Assembly: GCA_002049495.1 (NCBI GenBank)
Contig: LLYS01000010.1
Span: 1-64,000, forward strand
Length of the DNA: 64,000 bases
Direction of reading: 5' to 3'
Source of the DNA: Epsilonproteobacteria bacterium tcs-49
GTDB taxonomy: Bacteria > Campylobacterota > Campylobacteria > Campylobacterales > Sulfurovaceae
How positions within the stretch are numbered: position 1 is the stretch's first letter; each line of letters opens with the position of its first letter. Shown in pieces: positions 36,426-45,291 of this stretch. The notes beneath the pieces are model-generated. The model saw only the letters and a list, made by a program, of their open reading frames with translations. It was not told the DNA's origin and did not search any database. Position numbers and translations under genes: made by a program.

Positions 36426-36914
36426 TCAGAGGCTCAGGTAAAAATCCAGCTCCAATTTTCCCCCGTTTTCGCTGAGGATATATTGGTTTTGCGAATAGCT
36501 GCCGTTAAGATCGCGCAGCACCTCCTCCTGCATCGATCCAAGTGCGGCGGCGGTGGAGAAATAAAACGCACTGCCGCTTTGCGTAGCGCTGTAGGTATCA
36601 AACCCGTTTTGCGCGGGCGGGATAAATACGCCTTCGCCTCCGTCAAGGGGATAGGGGGTGGTGGTGTTGCACTCCAGCTGCGCCACGGCCGTATCGCCCG
36701 CAAGCGAACCGTCCGTTTGCAGCGGATACTGACTGCTGAGGGTTTTACACTGCAAAATCGCTTCAGAGATGGTTTGAATATGGGTTTGGAGGGTGGATTT
36801 TATGTTTTGTTTGTTTATAGTCGTAAAATCGGTGTAGTTTAGCAGCAGCCACGCCATAACCCCGCTGAAGGCTATGGCAAGGAGCAGTTCAAGCAGTGAA
36901 AAAGCGTGTTTCAA
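36426..36914 (-). CDS. Prepilin-like protein (pseudopilin)
   Basis: 162 aa. N-terminus MKHA-FSLLELLLAIAFSG is a type III signal with Glu at +5 after processing, followed by a hydrophobic helix to about residue 28. The soluble domain has a pair of Cys (CKT and ECN) that could form a disulfide. The protein resembles minor pseudopilins of type II systems. It starts four bases after the next pseudopilin gene ends, so both are in one operon. Confidence 0.8.
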   Translation of the reverse strand: MKHAFSLLELLLAIAFSGVMAWLLLNYTDFTTINKQNIKSTLQTHIQTISEAILQCKTLSSQYPLQTDGSLAGDTAVAQLECNTTTPYPLDGGEGVFIPPAQNGFDTYSATQSGSAFYFSTAAALGSMQEEVLRDLNGSYSQNQYILSENGGKLELDFYLSL

Positions 36915-36917
36915 CGC

Positions 36918-37520
36918 TTAGTTTGCTTCTTTCAAGATAACGATCTCCAAACTTCCCGCCCCGGCAGGACCGCTTGGCAGACCCGCAACCGCACTGTAGC
37001 AATACGCATTACCAAGAGCGTTGTATGCATCTTCGGAAGTTTGAAATGTTGCCCCGTCGCCGACGTTGACGCTGAGGTTGGAATCGATCAGGTTGTTAAA
37101 CAAAGCGCAGTATTCTTCATTATCCGCCGTCGCTACGTCATCGATAGCGTAGACAAATGCCACGTCGTTACCCGTTCCCTGGGTATAGTTCGTACCGATA
37201 TCCAGCGTCCATCCCGTCGTACCGATCTCTGAAATGGGGCTTGGAATTTCGGTGACGATCATTACGTTTGAAGCGTTCAAATCCGTAATCGCCGTGGGAG
37301 CGGTACCCACCTGTACCTGATACACGTCATAAGCGTTTGAAAGCTGTCTAGCCTGATCCATCAAAGAAGCGACACGGGCTTTTTTCGCCGAAAGGTCCGT
37401 GTTCATAAAGTTTTTGTAGTATTTAAAACCGATAACGCTGATAACCCCGAACAAGATGATCGCAATCATCATCTCAACCAGTGATATACCGTTACGCATT
37501 TGCGAGTACTCTTTTGTCAT
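36918..37520 (-). CDS. Prepilin-like protein, probable major pseudopilin
   Basis: 200 aa. After a ten-residue basic leader, NG-ISLVEMMIAIILFGV is a prepilin signal with Glu at +5. The C-terminal domain has two Cys (EYCALF and AYCYSA). Its larger size and first place in the pair suggest a major or GspG-like subunit, which is inference. AAAGGATGTAGG precedes the ATG, and a 69-base gap separates it from the upstream group. Confidence 0.8.
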   Translation of the reverse strand: MTKEYSQMRNGISLVEMMIAIILFGVISVIGFKYYKNFMNTDLSAKKARVASLMDQARQLSNAYDVYQVQVGTAPTAITDLNASNVMIVTEIPSPISEIGTTGWTLDIGTNYTQGTGNDVAFVYAIDDVATADNEEYCALFNNLIDSNLSVNVGDGATFQTSEDAYNALGNAYCYSAVAGLPSGPAGAGSLEIVILKEAN

Positions 37521-37589
37521 CCTACATCCTTTTAGAATATGTTTTTACGCACAATCCCTGTGCAATTGGTTAAGGTAATATCGGCAGGG

Positions 37590-38030
37590 TTATCCAAATT
37601 TTAATATATAGGGGGCGATTTTGATAAAAAAACCGTATTTGTGTTCGTTGCAGTTGGCCCCGATGCACATACTCTCCAATTTTGCGTTATCGTTTTTGAC
37701 GATATTGAGCAGGCGCTTGAGCATCATGTAGGAATACGAGCTTTCTATGGCGCCGTTGATGAGGATAAAACGATCTTTGATTTCGACGCGGCCGGGAAGT
37801 TCCAGCTTTTGCAAAATCTCCTCATACTCCGCACGCTTTTGCTCCAGGTACTTGGTGTCTGCCTTGACGACGATGGGTTCTTGCACCTTCTGTTTCAACT
37901 GCTTCAGCGACGTTATCTTCTCTTCGGTCACTTTATTTTCATAGATGAGATCAAGCAGGTAAAAGTAACCGCCCACCCCTCCAAGACATAGCAAAAGTAT
38001 AAAGAGGATGAGCAGGTTATATTTTTTCAT
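37590..38030 (-). CDS. Inner-membrane protein of the secretion cluster (PilO-like or CtsX-like candidate)
   Basis: 146 aa. One membrane helix near residues 4-28, a short coiled segment (35-75), and a small periplasmic domain with a Cys pair in MCIGANCNEH. This architecture is that of PilO/GspM-type alignment proteins, but I see no family motif. It overlaps the upstream gene by 14 bases, so it is part of the same assembly unit. Confidence 0.6.
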   Translation of the reverse strand: MKKYNLLILFILLLCLGGVGGYFYLLDLIYENKVTEEKITSLKQLKQKVQEPIVVKADTKYLEQKRAEYEEILQKLELPGRVEIKDRFILINGAIESSYSYMMLKRLLNIVKNDNAKLESMCIGANCNEHKYGFFIKIAPYILKFG

Positions 38031-38814
38031 AGCAGTATTGTATCAGATCCTTTTCTTGCCCCTTGGTTTCGATCAGGTTTGTCTTTTGCGGCAGGTATTC
38101 CAAAAATTCAACTCTATCGGCAGGCTTGATTTGTACACAAAATCTGTTGTCATTATACACTATTTGCTTTAAAGTTGATTTGGTACGCTTCGTGAGCTTC
38201 TCCACGTCGTTGAGCCACTTGACGCTGTCGATGCGCTCAATCATTTTTACCGAGCGGCTAAACTCCTTTTTGACCATCGCTTCATACTGGCGCTGCAGGC
38301 TAAGCTGCTGCTTGGATTTGATATTTGATTGCTTGAGGTACTCATACCCGCCGTACAAAACGCCTGAAACCAGTACCAGAGAAAACAGCAGCGTTACGCT
38401 GCCTAAAAAGATCTCCATCTTTTGGCGCTGCAGGTTGATGCTTTGGAGTTTCTGCCCCCCGCTATTATCCACGAACTTTGTCGCAAATCCCCGCTCCAGA
38501 GCGAAGTTTTCGGGTTTATCCAGGATGTAGTCGATGATGCGCCCCTCTTCGCACACCACACCCACGTGTTTGTAATCAAGCTCAAAGATCACGACGATGC
38601 GCCCGGCGGTAGCGGCGACGGTTTGCAGTACGTTTTGGTACATGATCTTTTCTTTGGGCAAAAAGGCGATGAAGTTGATCACGTCCTTATTGCCGTGCAA
38701 AGAGATCTTCATCGCCGCCGAATCCAGTTCGGCACGCACCAGGCGATATACCTTTTCCCGGATCGCCTTTTTACTTCCCTCGGCTTGGATGCAGCCTGCA
38801 CTAAAGATCGCCAT
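38017..38814 (-). CDS. Bitopic membrane protein of the secretion cluster (PilN/GspL-like candidate)
   Basis: 265 aa. A cytoplasmic N-terminal domain of about 130 residues with alternating strands and helices is followed by one membrane helix (about 133-155) and a periplasmic part with a coiled segment. The layout fits a GspL or PilM-PilN-type adaptor that docks the ATPase, but the Walker-like motifs of PilM are absent. It sits between the secretin and the PilO-like gene. I do not recognise the family with certainty. Confidence 0.6.
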   Translation of the reverse strand: MAIFSAGCIQAEGSKKAIREKVYRLVRAELDSAAMKISLHGNKDVINFIAFLPKEKIMYQNVLQTVAATAGRIVVIFELDYKHVGVVCEEGRIIDYILDKPENFALERGFATKFVDNSGGQKLQSINLQRQKMEIFLGSVTLLFSLVLVSGVLYGGYEYLKQSNIKSKQQLSLQRQYEAMVKKEFSRSVKMIERIDSVKWLNDVEKLTKRTKSTLKQIVYNDNRFCVQIKPADRVEFLEYLPQKTNLIETKGQEKDLIQYCYEKI

Positions 38815-38820
38815 GGTACC

Positions 38821-40257
38821 CTACTGCATCACGTATTTGATGATGCGCGGCGTGACGATGATCACCATTTCGCTTTTGGTGCTGCTTCTATAATCGCTGC
38901 CCGCGACATTGTTCAAAACCGTTCCCGAAGTTCCGGGAACACCCTTATGCCCCGCGTCGTGCTTTTGGCGGTACAACCCCGAAATCACGATAGGTACCCC
39001 CGGTTCCACCCGCACGGTATTTTGGATCTTTTTCGTACTGATTTTTGGCTGCTTATACTCCTGATTATCCAGATTAAAGCTGGTATAGCCCACGATATCG
39101 TTAATCTCCATCTCGATACTCGTAACCACCGTTTCATCCATAATGTTGGAATTGAGCGTGATCTCCAAACCGCTAAGCGCGGTGTCGCTGACGGTGGAGG
39201 TTTGCGCCCCGCCGTTGTTGACCAGCGTTGTTTGAAAGGATTTGATATACGCTTCCTCGGTTCCGTCTTTGAGCGTCACGTCCGTTCCCGCCAGTCCCAG
39301 CAGCGTCGGGCGCTGTACGCTTTCAACCTTGCCGAAGTGCTCCAAAATATTCAAAATGGCCGATGCCGATTCGTAATCATTGTCGTTTTTGACGACCCCT
39401 ATCTGATAGGGCACGCCCGAAGCCAGGCTTTCGGTGGCGCTTTTAAGCACCAATCCCGTAGATTTGGCCGCGGAGGGGATCATCTCCCAATCGATGCCCA
39501 GGTTGTACTCGTCGCTAAGCTGTACGTTGTAAATCTCCATGGAGTATTCGATGACGTAGAGGTTGTTTCGCAGCAGCAATAGATACTCCATAATCTCTTT
39601 ATACTCCTTCGTCCGCGCCGAAAAGGAGATCGAAGAGGTCACGGCGTCATATACGACCTTGTTCGCGCCGAAGGTCTTCAGCGATTCCACCAGCGACTCC
39701 CCCAGCTTGTCCACCGCGGGGATCTTGAGCGTGACGTTTTTGACAAACCCCAGATAGTACGTCCCCTGTTCGTAACTTACGCTTAACCGGTTTCCCACCG
39801 CCTTTTCCAGCAGCGTTCCCACCCCGATATTGCTCGCGGAGAGATACACGTCCGCCTGCGTCAGCAGCTTTGCCCCGCTGTCCTCCCTGTCGTTATTGTT
39901 ATCGGCGATCCCGTCGTTGTCGTCATCATCGTTATCGAAGTTTTCACTTTGCGACTCCAGCTGAAAAACGATACTCTCGCCCGTCGCTTCGCTGAGCAGC
40001 GAGATCACGTCGGTCAGCGGCGCCCCCATAATCTTGGCGCGCTTGATCGTCACGTTATCGGGAACCTCCATGGCATCCACCGCAAAATTCTGCGCCTGTA
40101 CCGGGACCGTACGGACGGCGGGTTCGGGTTTGCGTTTATACTTCTGCAGTTTTGCCGGAGGTGTTATGGGATCGATAGTCTCTTTTTTCGCGGCTTGCGA
40201 ACACCCCGTGAAAAGGAGGGCGGCAAAGGGCAGCAGGCATAGTAAAGCTCTTCTCAC
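38821..40257 (-). CDS. Lipoprotein secretin (GspD/PilQ/CtsD-like)
   Basis: 478 aa outer-membrane pore subunit. Lipobox ending FTGC19, an N0/secretin-short domain (about 70-200) and the secretin beta-barrel domain from about 250 with PTLLGLAGTDVTL, VRVEPGVPIVISGLYRQ and VIIVTPRII at the end. Between residues 107 and 127 is an Asp/Asn-rich insert with DNDGIADNNNDRE, like a thrombospondin-type calcium loop. It is coupled by a four-base overlap to the small upstream gene. Confidence 0.9.
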   Translation of the reverse strand: MRRALLCLLPFAALLFTGCSQAAKKETIDPITPPAKLQKYKRKPEPAVRTVPVQAQNFAVDAMEVPDNVTIKRAKIMGAPLTDVISLLSEATGESIVFQLESQSENFDNDDDDNDGIADNNNDREDSGAKLLTQADVYLSASNIGVGTLLEKAVGNRLSVSYEQGTYYLGFVKNVTLKIPAVDKLGESLVESLKTFGANKVVYDAVTSSISFSARTKEYKEIMEYLLLLRNNLYVIEYSMEIYNVQLSDEYNLGIDWEMIPSAAKSTGLVLKSATESLASGVPYQIGVVKNDNDYESASAILNILEHFGKVESVQRPTLLGLAGTDVTLKDGTEEAYIKSFQTTLVNNGGAQTSTVSDTALSGLEITLNSNIMDETVVTSIEMEINDIVGYTSFNLDNQEYKQPKISTKKIQNTVRVEPGVPIVISGLYRQKHDAGHKGVPGTSGTVLNNVAGSDYRSSTKSEMVIIVTPRIIKYVMQ

Positions 40258-40628
40258 CGAGCGCTCCTTTTGCTAAAGTGGATCGTTTGGTAATTTTTAC
40301 GGTCACTGCGAAGAACGAAATAGTTGCTTGTGATCTTGACGATATCGATTTTACTGTTTTGCAAATAAAGCGAATCGCCCTTGCGCACGGCAAAGCTTTT
40401 ATCCCCCGTTTCCAGCAGGGCGAATTTGCCCCTGTTGGTCTCTAAAAAACCGAAATAGACGATATCGAAGACCTTTTTCTTTTCCGGTTTTTTGTAAATT
40501 ATCTTCGGCTGGGGCTTGGGGCGGGGTTTTTCAACCTTCTTCTCTGCTTTGGGCGCTTCGTTGAAAAAGGGGTTGTATGCGGCAAACAGGGGGTTTGACA
40601 GTAACAAAAACACGACGATTGCGGGCAT
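40254..40628 (-). CDS. Small periplasmic protein of the secretion cluster (CtsR/PilP-like candidate)
   Basis: 124 aa. Signal peptide to about residue 17 (LFAAYNPFF follows), a Lys/Pro-rich linker (25-55) and a compact beta-rich domain with GDKSFAVRKGDSLYLQNSKI, which resembles the homology region of GspC/PilP. Such proteins link the inner-membrane platform to the secretin, whose gene overlaps by four bases. AAAGGATGAGG precedes the ATG. First gene of the cluster. Confidence 0.7.
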   Translation of the reverse strand: MPAIVVFLLLSNPLFAAYNPFFNEAPKAEKKVEKPRPKPQPKIIYKKPEKKKVFDIVYFGFLETNRGKFALLETGDKSFAVRKGDSLYLQNSKIDIVKITSNYFVLRSDRKNYQTIHFSKRSAR

Positions 40629-40712
40629 ACCTCATCCTTTATCATTTCTTCACAGAGTTTTATCTGCGATATATAAAGCAATTAGTATGCCAAAATAGGG
40701 GGTTAGCAGCTT

Positions 40713-41981
40713 TTAAGAGGTTTTTTCCAGCAGTTCCAGAATCATCTGTTTGTCATTCATGGGGATCTTTTCGCCCTTGACCTCCTGATAAGTCTCGTCG
40801 CCTTTACCCAAAACCAGCAGCACTTCGCCGCTTTCAAGCTCCTTTATCGCCCGGGCGATCGCTTCCTTTCGGTCGGGATTGACGCGAACTTTCTCCCTGT
40901 TGTATACCCCCTGCAAAATCTGTTCGATAATCGCTTGGGGATCCTCGCTTCGCGGGTTGTCGCTGGTGAGGTAAATCTTTTTAGCCGCCGCCGCGGCCTT
41001 GCCCATGAGCGGGCGCTTACCGCTGTCGCGGTCTCCGCCCGCACCAAAGACGACGGCAACGTCTTTGGAGGGAAAACTCTCCACCACCTTTTTTATCCCA
41101 TCATGGGTATGGGCAAAATCTACGATCACCAAAGGCTCTTCGCTGACCACCTCCATGCGTCCGCTGACGCCGCCGAAATACTCCAACTCTTCGCATATCC
41201 GCTCCAGCGGCGCACCGGTAAGCATCTTTACCGAGGCGGCGATCGCCAAAAGGTTATAGAGGTTAAAAGCCCCCTGCATGGGCGAGCGCAGTACCTGCGT
41301 CTGCTCAAAATGATTCAGCACCGCTTCGATTCCGTCGGTCAGTTTGTACGCCAGGACCTTAAAGGTAGCCGGGTTTTCAATCCCGTAGCTTTGGGCATTT
41401 TTCAAATTCACGTCAAATCGCTCGTCGCGGTTGATCAGCTTTGGCACCCTGTCGGCAAAGAAGCTTTGCTTCACGCGGCGGTACTCGGCCAAAGAACCGT
41501 GAAAGTCCAGATGATCTCCGGTGACGTTGGTGTGGACTTTCAGCGCAAAGGGCAGGTTTTCGATGCGGTTTTGCGCGATGGCGTGGGAGCTTACCTCCAT
41601 GATGAAATATCCACAGCCTTGCCGCTTCGCTTCATACATATGCGCGATGGTTTGCAAAATAGGCGGGGTGGTCAGTGATTTTTCCTCGACCCGGTTTTCA
41701 TTGATAAAAAAGCCGCGGGTCCCCTGCAGCGCCACCTTTTCACCCAGATCCAAAAGTACCGAGTAGATGCCAGCGGTTACGGTGGTTTTTCCGTTGGTTC
41801 CCGTCACACCCACGACGCGCATGGAGCCAAGATCCAGCAGTTTTAAAAGTTCTCTTGTGGAAACGCTGGGGGCTTTGCCGTCAAAGTATTTGATATTTTG
41901 CGCGGTTTTAACGAAGGTGATCCTCTCTCCGACGGCCTTGGTGTCGTCGGTGAAGGTACCGTTTTCAGTGTGCAGTATCAA
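40713..41981 (-). CDS. murE: UDP-N-acetylmuramoyl-tripeptide synthetase MurE
   Basis: 422 aa Mur ligase that adds the third amino acid of the peptidoglycan stem. ATP-binding motif VTGTNGKTTVTAG near 57, MEVSSHAIAQNRIENL, and LTSDNPRSEDP near 318; the DNPR motif indicates meso-diaminopimelate as substrate. Shorter than E. coli MurE through a reduced N-terminal domain, as in other Campylobacterota. It overlaps the TPR protein gene by four bases; together with NifU this order occurs in Campylobacter. Confidence 0.95.
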   Translation of the reverse strand: MILHTENGTFTDDTKAVGERITFVKTAQNIKYFDGKAPSVSTRELLKLLDLGSMRVVGVTGTNGKTTVTAGIYSVLLDLGEKVALQGTRGFFINENRVEEKSLTTPPILQTIAHMYEAKRQGCGYFIMEVSSHAIAQNRIENLPFALKVHTNVTGDHLDFHGSLAEYRRVKQSFFADRVPKLINRDERFDVNLKNAQSYGIENPATFKVLAYKLTDGIEAVLNHFEQTQVLRSPMQGAFNLYNLLAIAASVKMLTGAPLERICEELEYFGGVSGRMEVVSEEPLVIVDFAHTHDGIKKVVESFPSKDVAVVFGAGGDRDSGKRPLMGKAAAAAKKIYLTSDNPRSEDPQAIIEQILQGVYNREKVRVNPDRKEAIARAIKELESGEVLLVLGKGDETYQEVKGEKIPMNDKQMILELLEKTS

Positions 41982-42547
41982 AGATCGATTCTCTCATACA
42001 GCGCTAAAAGCTCCTGATCTTTTTCGAAGGGTTTGGGCGCATTGTCCAGATAGCTCAGCGCCATCTTGGTAAAACCGTTTTCAATCAGCGTCTGCACAAA
42101 ATCGATAAACTCCTCTTTACTGGTGATAATCACCCGCGTTGAAAACATGATATTTTCAAACGCTTGTTTAAAGCTGCCGACCTCTTGAACGATATCTTTA
42201 AAATCGGCGTATTTGATCCCGTTTTCCGCTTCGATCTGATCCTGCAAAGGATCGGCAAGCAGCTGCTGCAGTTTCGCACGATTGCCCTCGATCGATTCGA
42301 CCAGATCCATGATCACGCTGTCGGCGTCCTCGTCTTTTTCTTTGATAATTTGATAATACTCATACAGCGATTGCGCTTCTTCACTGTTTTCCGCGCCGAT
42401 ATCACTGAGATAAACCCCGACCTTCGCTTCGGTCAGTTCGGGGTAATCGGTCAAAAGTAATCCGTAAATTTTCAGTGCTTCGTCATAATTTTGGTTATAA
42501 AATTCAGCTTCCGCTTTGTCTAATAATGATTGAATATGTACTCTCAT
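41978..42547 (-). CDS. TPR-like protein of unknown function
   Basis: 189 aa, all helical and acidic. The first 40 residues form a tetratricopeptide-like pair (AEAEFYNQNYDEALKIYGLL). The remainder is helical with no known motif. No signal peptide, so likely cytoplasmic. Coupled to murE by a four-base overlap and lies ten bases after the NifU-domain gene. It occupies the position of an uncharacterised gene between nifU and murE in Campylobacter jejuni. Confidence 0.7.
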   Translation of the reverse strand: MRVHIQSLLDKAEAEFYNQNYDEALKIYGLLLTDYPELTEAKVGVYLSDIGAENSEEAQSLYEYYQIIKEKDEDADSVIMDLVESIEGNRAKLQQLLADPLQDQIEAENGIKYADFKDIVQEVGSFKQAFENIMFSTRVIITSKEEFIDFVQTLIENGFTKMALSYLDNAPKPFEKDQELLALYERIDL

Positions 42548-42556
42548 GGTTAATCC

Positions 42557-42820
42557 TTATCGATTGTCCTCTCCTACGGGTACGTTTACCACTTCCAGTT
42601 CGGGATGTATATCGATACGCAGTTGCCTCTCCACGCCGTATTTGAGCGTCGTTCCGCTGCTTGCGCATCCGACACAAGCCCCCAGAAGTTGTACATATAC
42701 CTTTCCCTCTTTTATATCTATTAATTTTATATCTCCGCCGTCAAGCGCGATGGACGGGCGGATCTTTTCGATGGTTTTTTGAACCGGTTCTTGCAGCTCT
42801 TCATCACTAAAAGGTATCAT
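42557..42820 (-). CDS. NifU C-terminal-domain iron-sulfur scaffold protein
   Basis: 87 aa. The Fe-S binding motif CVGCASSG (CxxC) near residue 49 and the DGGDIKLIDI segment define the NfuA/NifU C-domain. It carries and delivers Fe-S clusters. It is a stand-alone domain, without the N-terminal IscU-like part. Confidence 0.9.
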   Translation of the reverse strand: MIPFSDEELQEPVQKTIEKIRPSIALDGGDIKLIDIKEGKVYVQLLGACVGCASSGTTLKYGVERQLRIDIHPELEVVNVPVGEDNR

Positions 42821-42834
42821 ACGTTCCTCTGCTT

Positions 42835-43446
42835 TTAATGTTTTTGGTCAACCTGACTTTGGAAGATATTCCCCTCGTCAAACCTGATATAATTCTTTCC
42901 GCCCAATCGTCCCAGGGCTTTGATGGAGGACTCTTTCACACCGTTTTGGTCCTGTTCCCCATCTAATATATGATAGCATAAAATCTCCGCAAAAGCAACA
43001 CTCATGGGCTTGTTACCCACTTCGACGATCCGGTCGAGTTTGCATTCGTACGCGATCTTTGCACCCTTGATTATATCTATATCGACCATTTTCGCTTTTT
43101 GTGTTTCCAGCCCCGCCTTTTCGATTTCACACTCGCCGTACGCAAAGGGGTGGGCACTGAGCGTCATGGCATCGGCGAGGCTTTCGTCGATGATATGGAT
43201 CACGCACTCTTTGCTTTCTTTGAGATTGCGGATCGTATCTTTGTCACCGCCGTCTCGCTTGGGACCGGCGGAAAAGCTGACCATGGGCGGATCGCTGGTA
43301 ACGGCGTTAAAGAAGCTAAAGGGAGCGAGGTTGCAACTCCCGTCGCCGCCTTTGGTGGAGATCCACGCAATGGGACGCGGTATCACCGTGGATGCGAGCA
43401 TATGGTAGTGCTCCTTTGGGCTTAAATCACTGCTTGGTATGATCAT
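42835..43446 (-). CDS. Flavin reductase-like domain protein
   Basis: 203 aa FMN-binding split barrel of the flavin reductase-like family. Typical pattern: STVIPRPIAWISTKGGDG near 20, NLAPFSFFNAVTSDPPMVSFS near 40 and KDTIRNLKESKECVIHI. The C-terminal part ends GRLGGKNYIRF, as in family members that reduce or bind flavin. Substrate not assignable. It overlaps the thiamine-binding-type gene by four bases. Confidence 0.85.
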   Translation of the reverse strand: MIIPSSDLSPKEHYHMLASTVIPRPIAWISTKGGDGSCNLAPFSFFNAVTSDPPMVSFSAGPKRDGGDKDTIRNLKESKECVIHIIDESLADAMTLSAHPFAYGECEIEKAGLETQKAKMVDIDIIKGAKIAYECKLDRIVEVGNKPMSVAFAEILCYHILDGEQDQNGVKESSIKALGRLGGKNYIRFDEGNIFQSQVDQKH

Positions 43447-43760
43447 TTCTTTACCTCCCTATTCAATTTGTTTTCCACCGAAGCGATCTTGCCGCCCATG
43501 CGGTTATCGCTGTTTTTACGGTAATCGATCTTGATGCAGGAGTAGATGCGGTTGCTGTGTTCCCCCAGCACTTCCGACGCCTGCGCCACAAGCTCCAGGG
43601 CTTCTTGCATGGAGCCGGTTTCGATAATCGTGGACATGGGCGTCAATTTGTATTTAACCCCGCTTTTGTCGATAAAGTCGATCACTTTGCTTACATACTC
43701 GCTTTTACTCTCCCCCACGTCGGTGGGAAACATGGAAAACTCCAGTAAAACGCTATCCAT
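43443..43760 (-). CDS. MTH1187/YkoF-type thiamine-binding family protein
   Basis: 105 aa from the ATG at 43760, which has AGGAGTGTGG upstream. Ferredoxin-like fold of the DUF77 family, with VLLEFSMFPTDVGESKSEYV at the start and YKLTPMSTIIETGSM near 40. Members bind thiamine or its precursors in the cytoplasm. Coupled to the flavin reductase gene. thiG is elsewhere in the window, so a shared regulon is possible but not shown. Confidence 0.85.
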   Translation of the reverse strand: MDSVLLEFSMFPTDVGESKSEYVSKVIDFIDKSGVKYKLTPMSTIIETGSMQEALELVAQASEVLGEHSNRIYSCIKIDYRKNSDNRMGGKIASVENKLNREVKK

Positions 43761-43769
43761 CCACACTCC

Positions 43770-45134
43770 TTAATCATCGCTTACGACGGTGTTGCGTCCC
43801 GCTTCCTTGGCGCGGTAGAGGGCCCGGTCAACCCGCTCGAAAAAGCTGTTTTGATCTTCGCCTTTGCGCAGCGTTCCCACACCGAAGCTGCTGGTGATGC
43901 GATCTCCGGTGCTAAACTCCGTCTCCTCCATCAATTGGCGCAGCCGCTCGGACAACTCTCTGGCCTGATCTATCCCCATGGAGGGCAGCAAAATCACGAA
44001 CTCCTCTCCTCCCCAGCGTGCGAGGGTGTCGACGTTGCGGATATTGTTGCTTAAAAGCTCCACGATCTCTTTGAGCACTTCGTCGCCTTTATTGTGGCCG
44101 TAGCTGTCGTTGATATCTTTAAAATAATCGATATCAAGAACGATCATACTCAAATCCTTTCCGCTGATGACCGCCTTGTCCGTTTCAAACTCAAAGAACT
44201 TTTCGAACTTCATGCAGTTAAATGCTCCGGTCAACCCGTCCAGCGAAGCTTCCTCCTCCAGCGTAGCGGTCATGTTGTAGAGTTCGTCTACCTTGTTTTT
44301 CATCGCCATGTTCAGCGTTCGCAGCTGCTCTTTTGTCTCTTCAAATTCGGTCACGTCGTGGCGGATGGCGATATATTCGACGATATCGCCGTCGATATCC
44401 AAGATGGGGATCACCACCGTGTCCACGACGTATTTGCGGCCGTCCTTTTTCATATTGGTCACCATTCCGTACCAGGGACGCTTGCTTTTGATCGTATCCC
44501 ACAGGTCCTTAAAAGCGCTGCTTGGCATGGAGGGGTGGCGGATGATGTTGTGGGGTTTGCCCAGCAGTTCGTGGCGGGCGTAACCGCTGATTTCGCAAAA
44601 CTTGTCGTTGACGTAGGTGATGACGCCTTTGGTGTTGGTTTTTGAAACGATATTGCTCAGATCCACCGCTTTTTTATACTCGTTGAGCAAATTGGCGCTT
44701 TCGTCGTGAAAATTCACCTCTTCAAGGATGTGTTCATAGGCGATGGAGAGGTCGTTGGCGATGGCTAGCGATACCTTTTCCAAATCACGCTGCAGACCGA
44801 AGGAGAGGTACTCCTTATGGTAAAACTCTTCGGCGACTACGTTTTTTAAGCCCATCATCAGGCTAAAAAGCTCCGCGATGGTGATATGGTGGTTTTTCAA
44901 CAGGGTCAAAAACTTGATCTTGACCGGACACTCCGCGATGGTCAAGTCCCACTGCATCACGCTGATATAGCAATCGAAAAAATCGAAAAATACGTTTTTC
45001 TCCTCCTGTTGAATCTGCAGCGCGTGCTTTAAAAAGATCTCCTGCACCGCATCGGAACCCAACCACTTTTCAATGATATCGTTTCTGTTTACCCGCAAAA
45101 AATAGGAAAACTCTTTTAAATCTATGATCTTCAC
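43770..45134 (-). CDS. PAS-GGDEF diguanylate cyclase
   Basis: 454 aa, no membrane helix. An N-terminal helical domain of about 150 residues resembles a globin-coupled or protoglobin-like helical bundle only loosely. It is followed by an Aer-type PAS domain (about 160-270) with YVNDKFCEISGYARHELLG and NIIRHPSMP, a short coiled coil, and a GGDEF domain with WGGEEFVILLP and an intact active site. The inhibitory RxxD site is not evident. It would make cyclic-di-GMP in response to a cytoplasmic signal, perhaps redox through FAD. Confidence 0.9.
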   Translation of the reverse strand: MKIIDLKEFSYFLRVNRNDIIEKWLGSDAVQEIFLKHALQIQQEEKNVFFDFFDCYISVMQWDLTIAECPVKIKFLTLLKNHHITIAELFSLMMGLKNVVAEEFYHKEYLSFGLQRDLEKVSLAIANDLSIAYEHILEEVNFHDESANLLNEYKKAVDLSNIVSKTNTKGVITYVNDKFCEISGYARHELLGKPHNIIRHPSMPSSAFKDLWDTIKSKRPWYGMVTNMKKDGRKYVVDTVVIPILDIDGDIVEYIAIRHDVTEFEETKEQLRTLNMAMKNKVDELYNMTATLEEEASLDGLTGAFNCMKFEKFFEFETDKAVISGKDLSMIVLDIDYFKDINDSYGHNKGDEVLKEIVELLSNNIRNVDTLARWGGEEFVILLPSMGIDQARELSERLRQLMEETEFSTGDRITSSFGVGTLRKGEDQNSFFERVDRALYRAKEAGRNTVVSDD

Positions 45135-45291
45135 CTCTACACCCCCTGAGTGTTAATGCATCTGATTGTATTTTATGTAATATCTATTTCAAAATCGATA
45201 AAAACTTAATTTTCTAGTATATCTAAAGTTAGTAAAAAGTTATTTTAGTATCATAAAACTCTTAAATAGCAGATTATTAAAGGAGTGGGTA

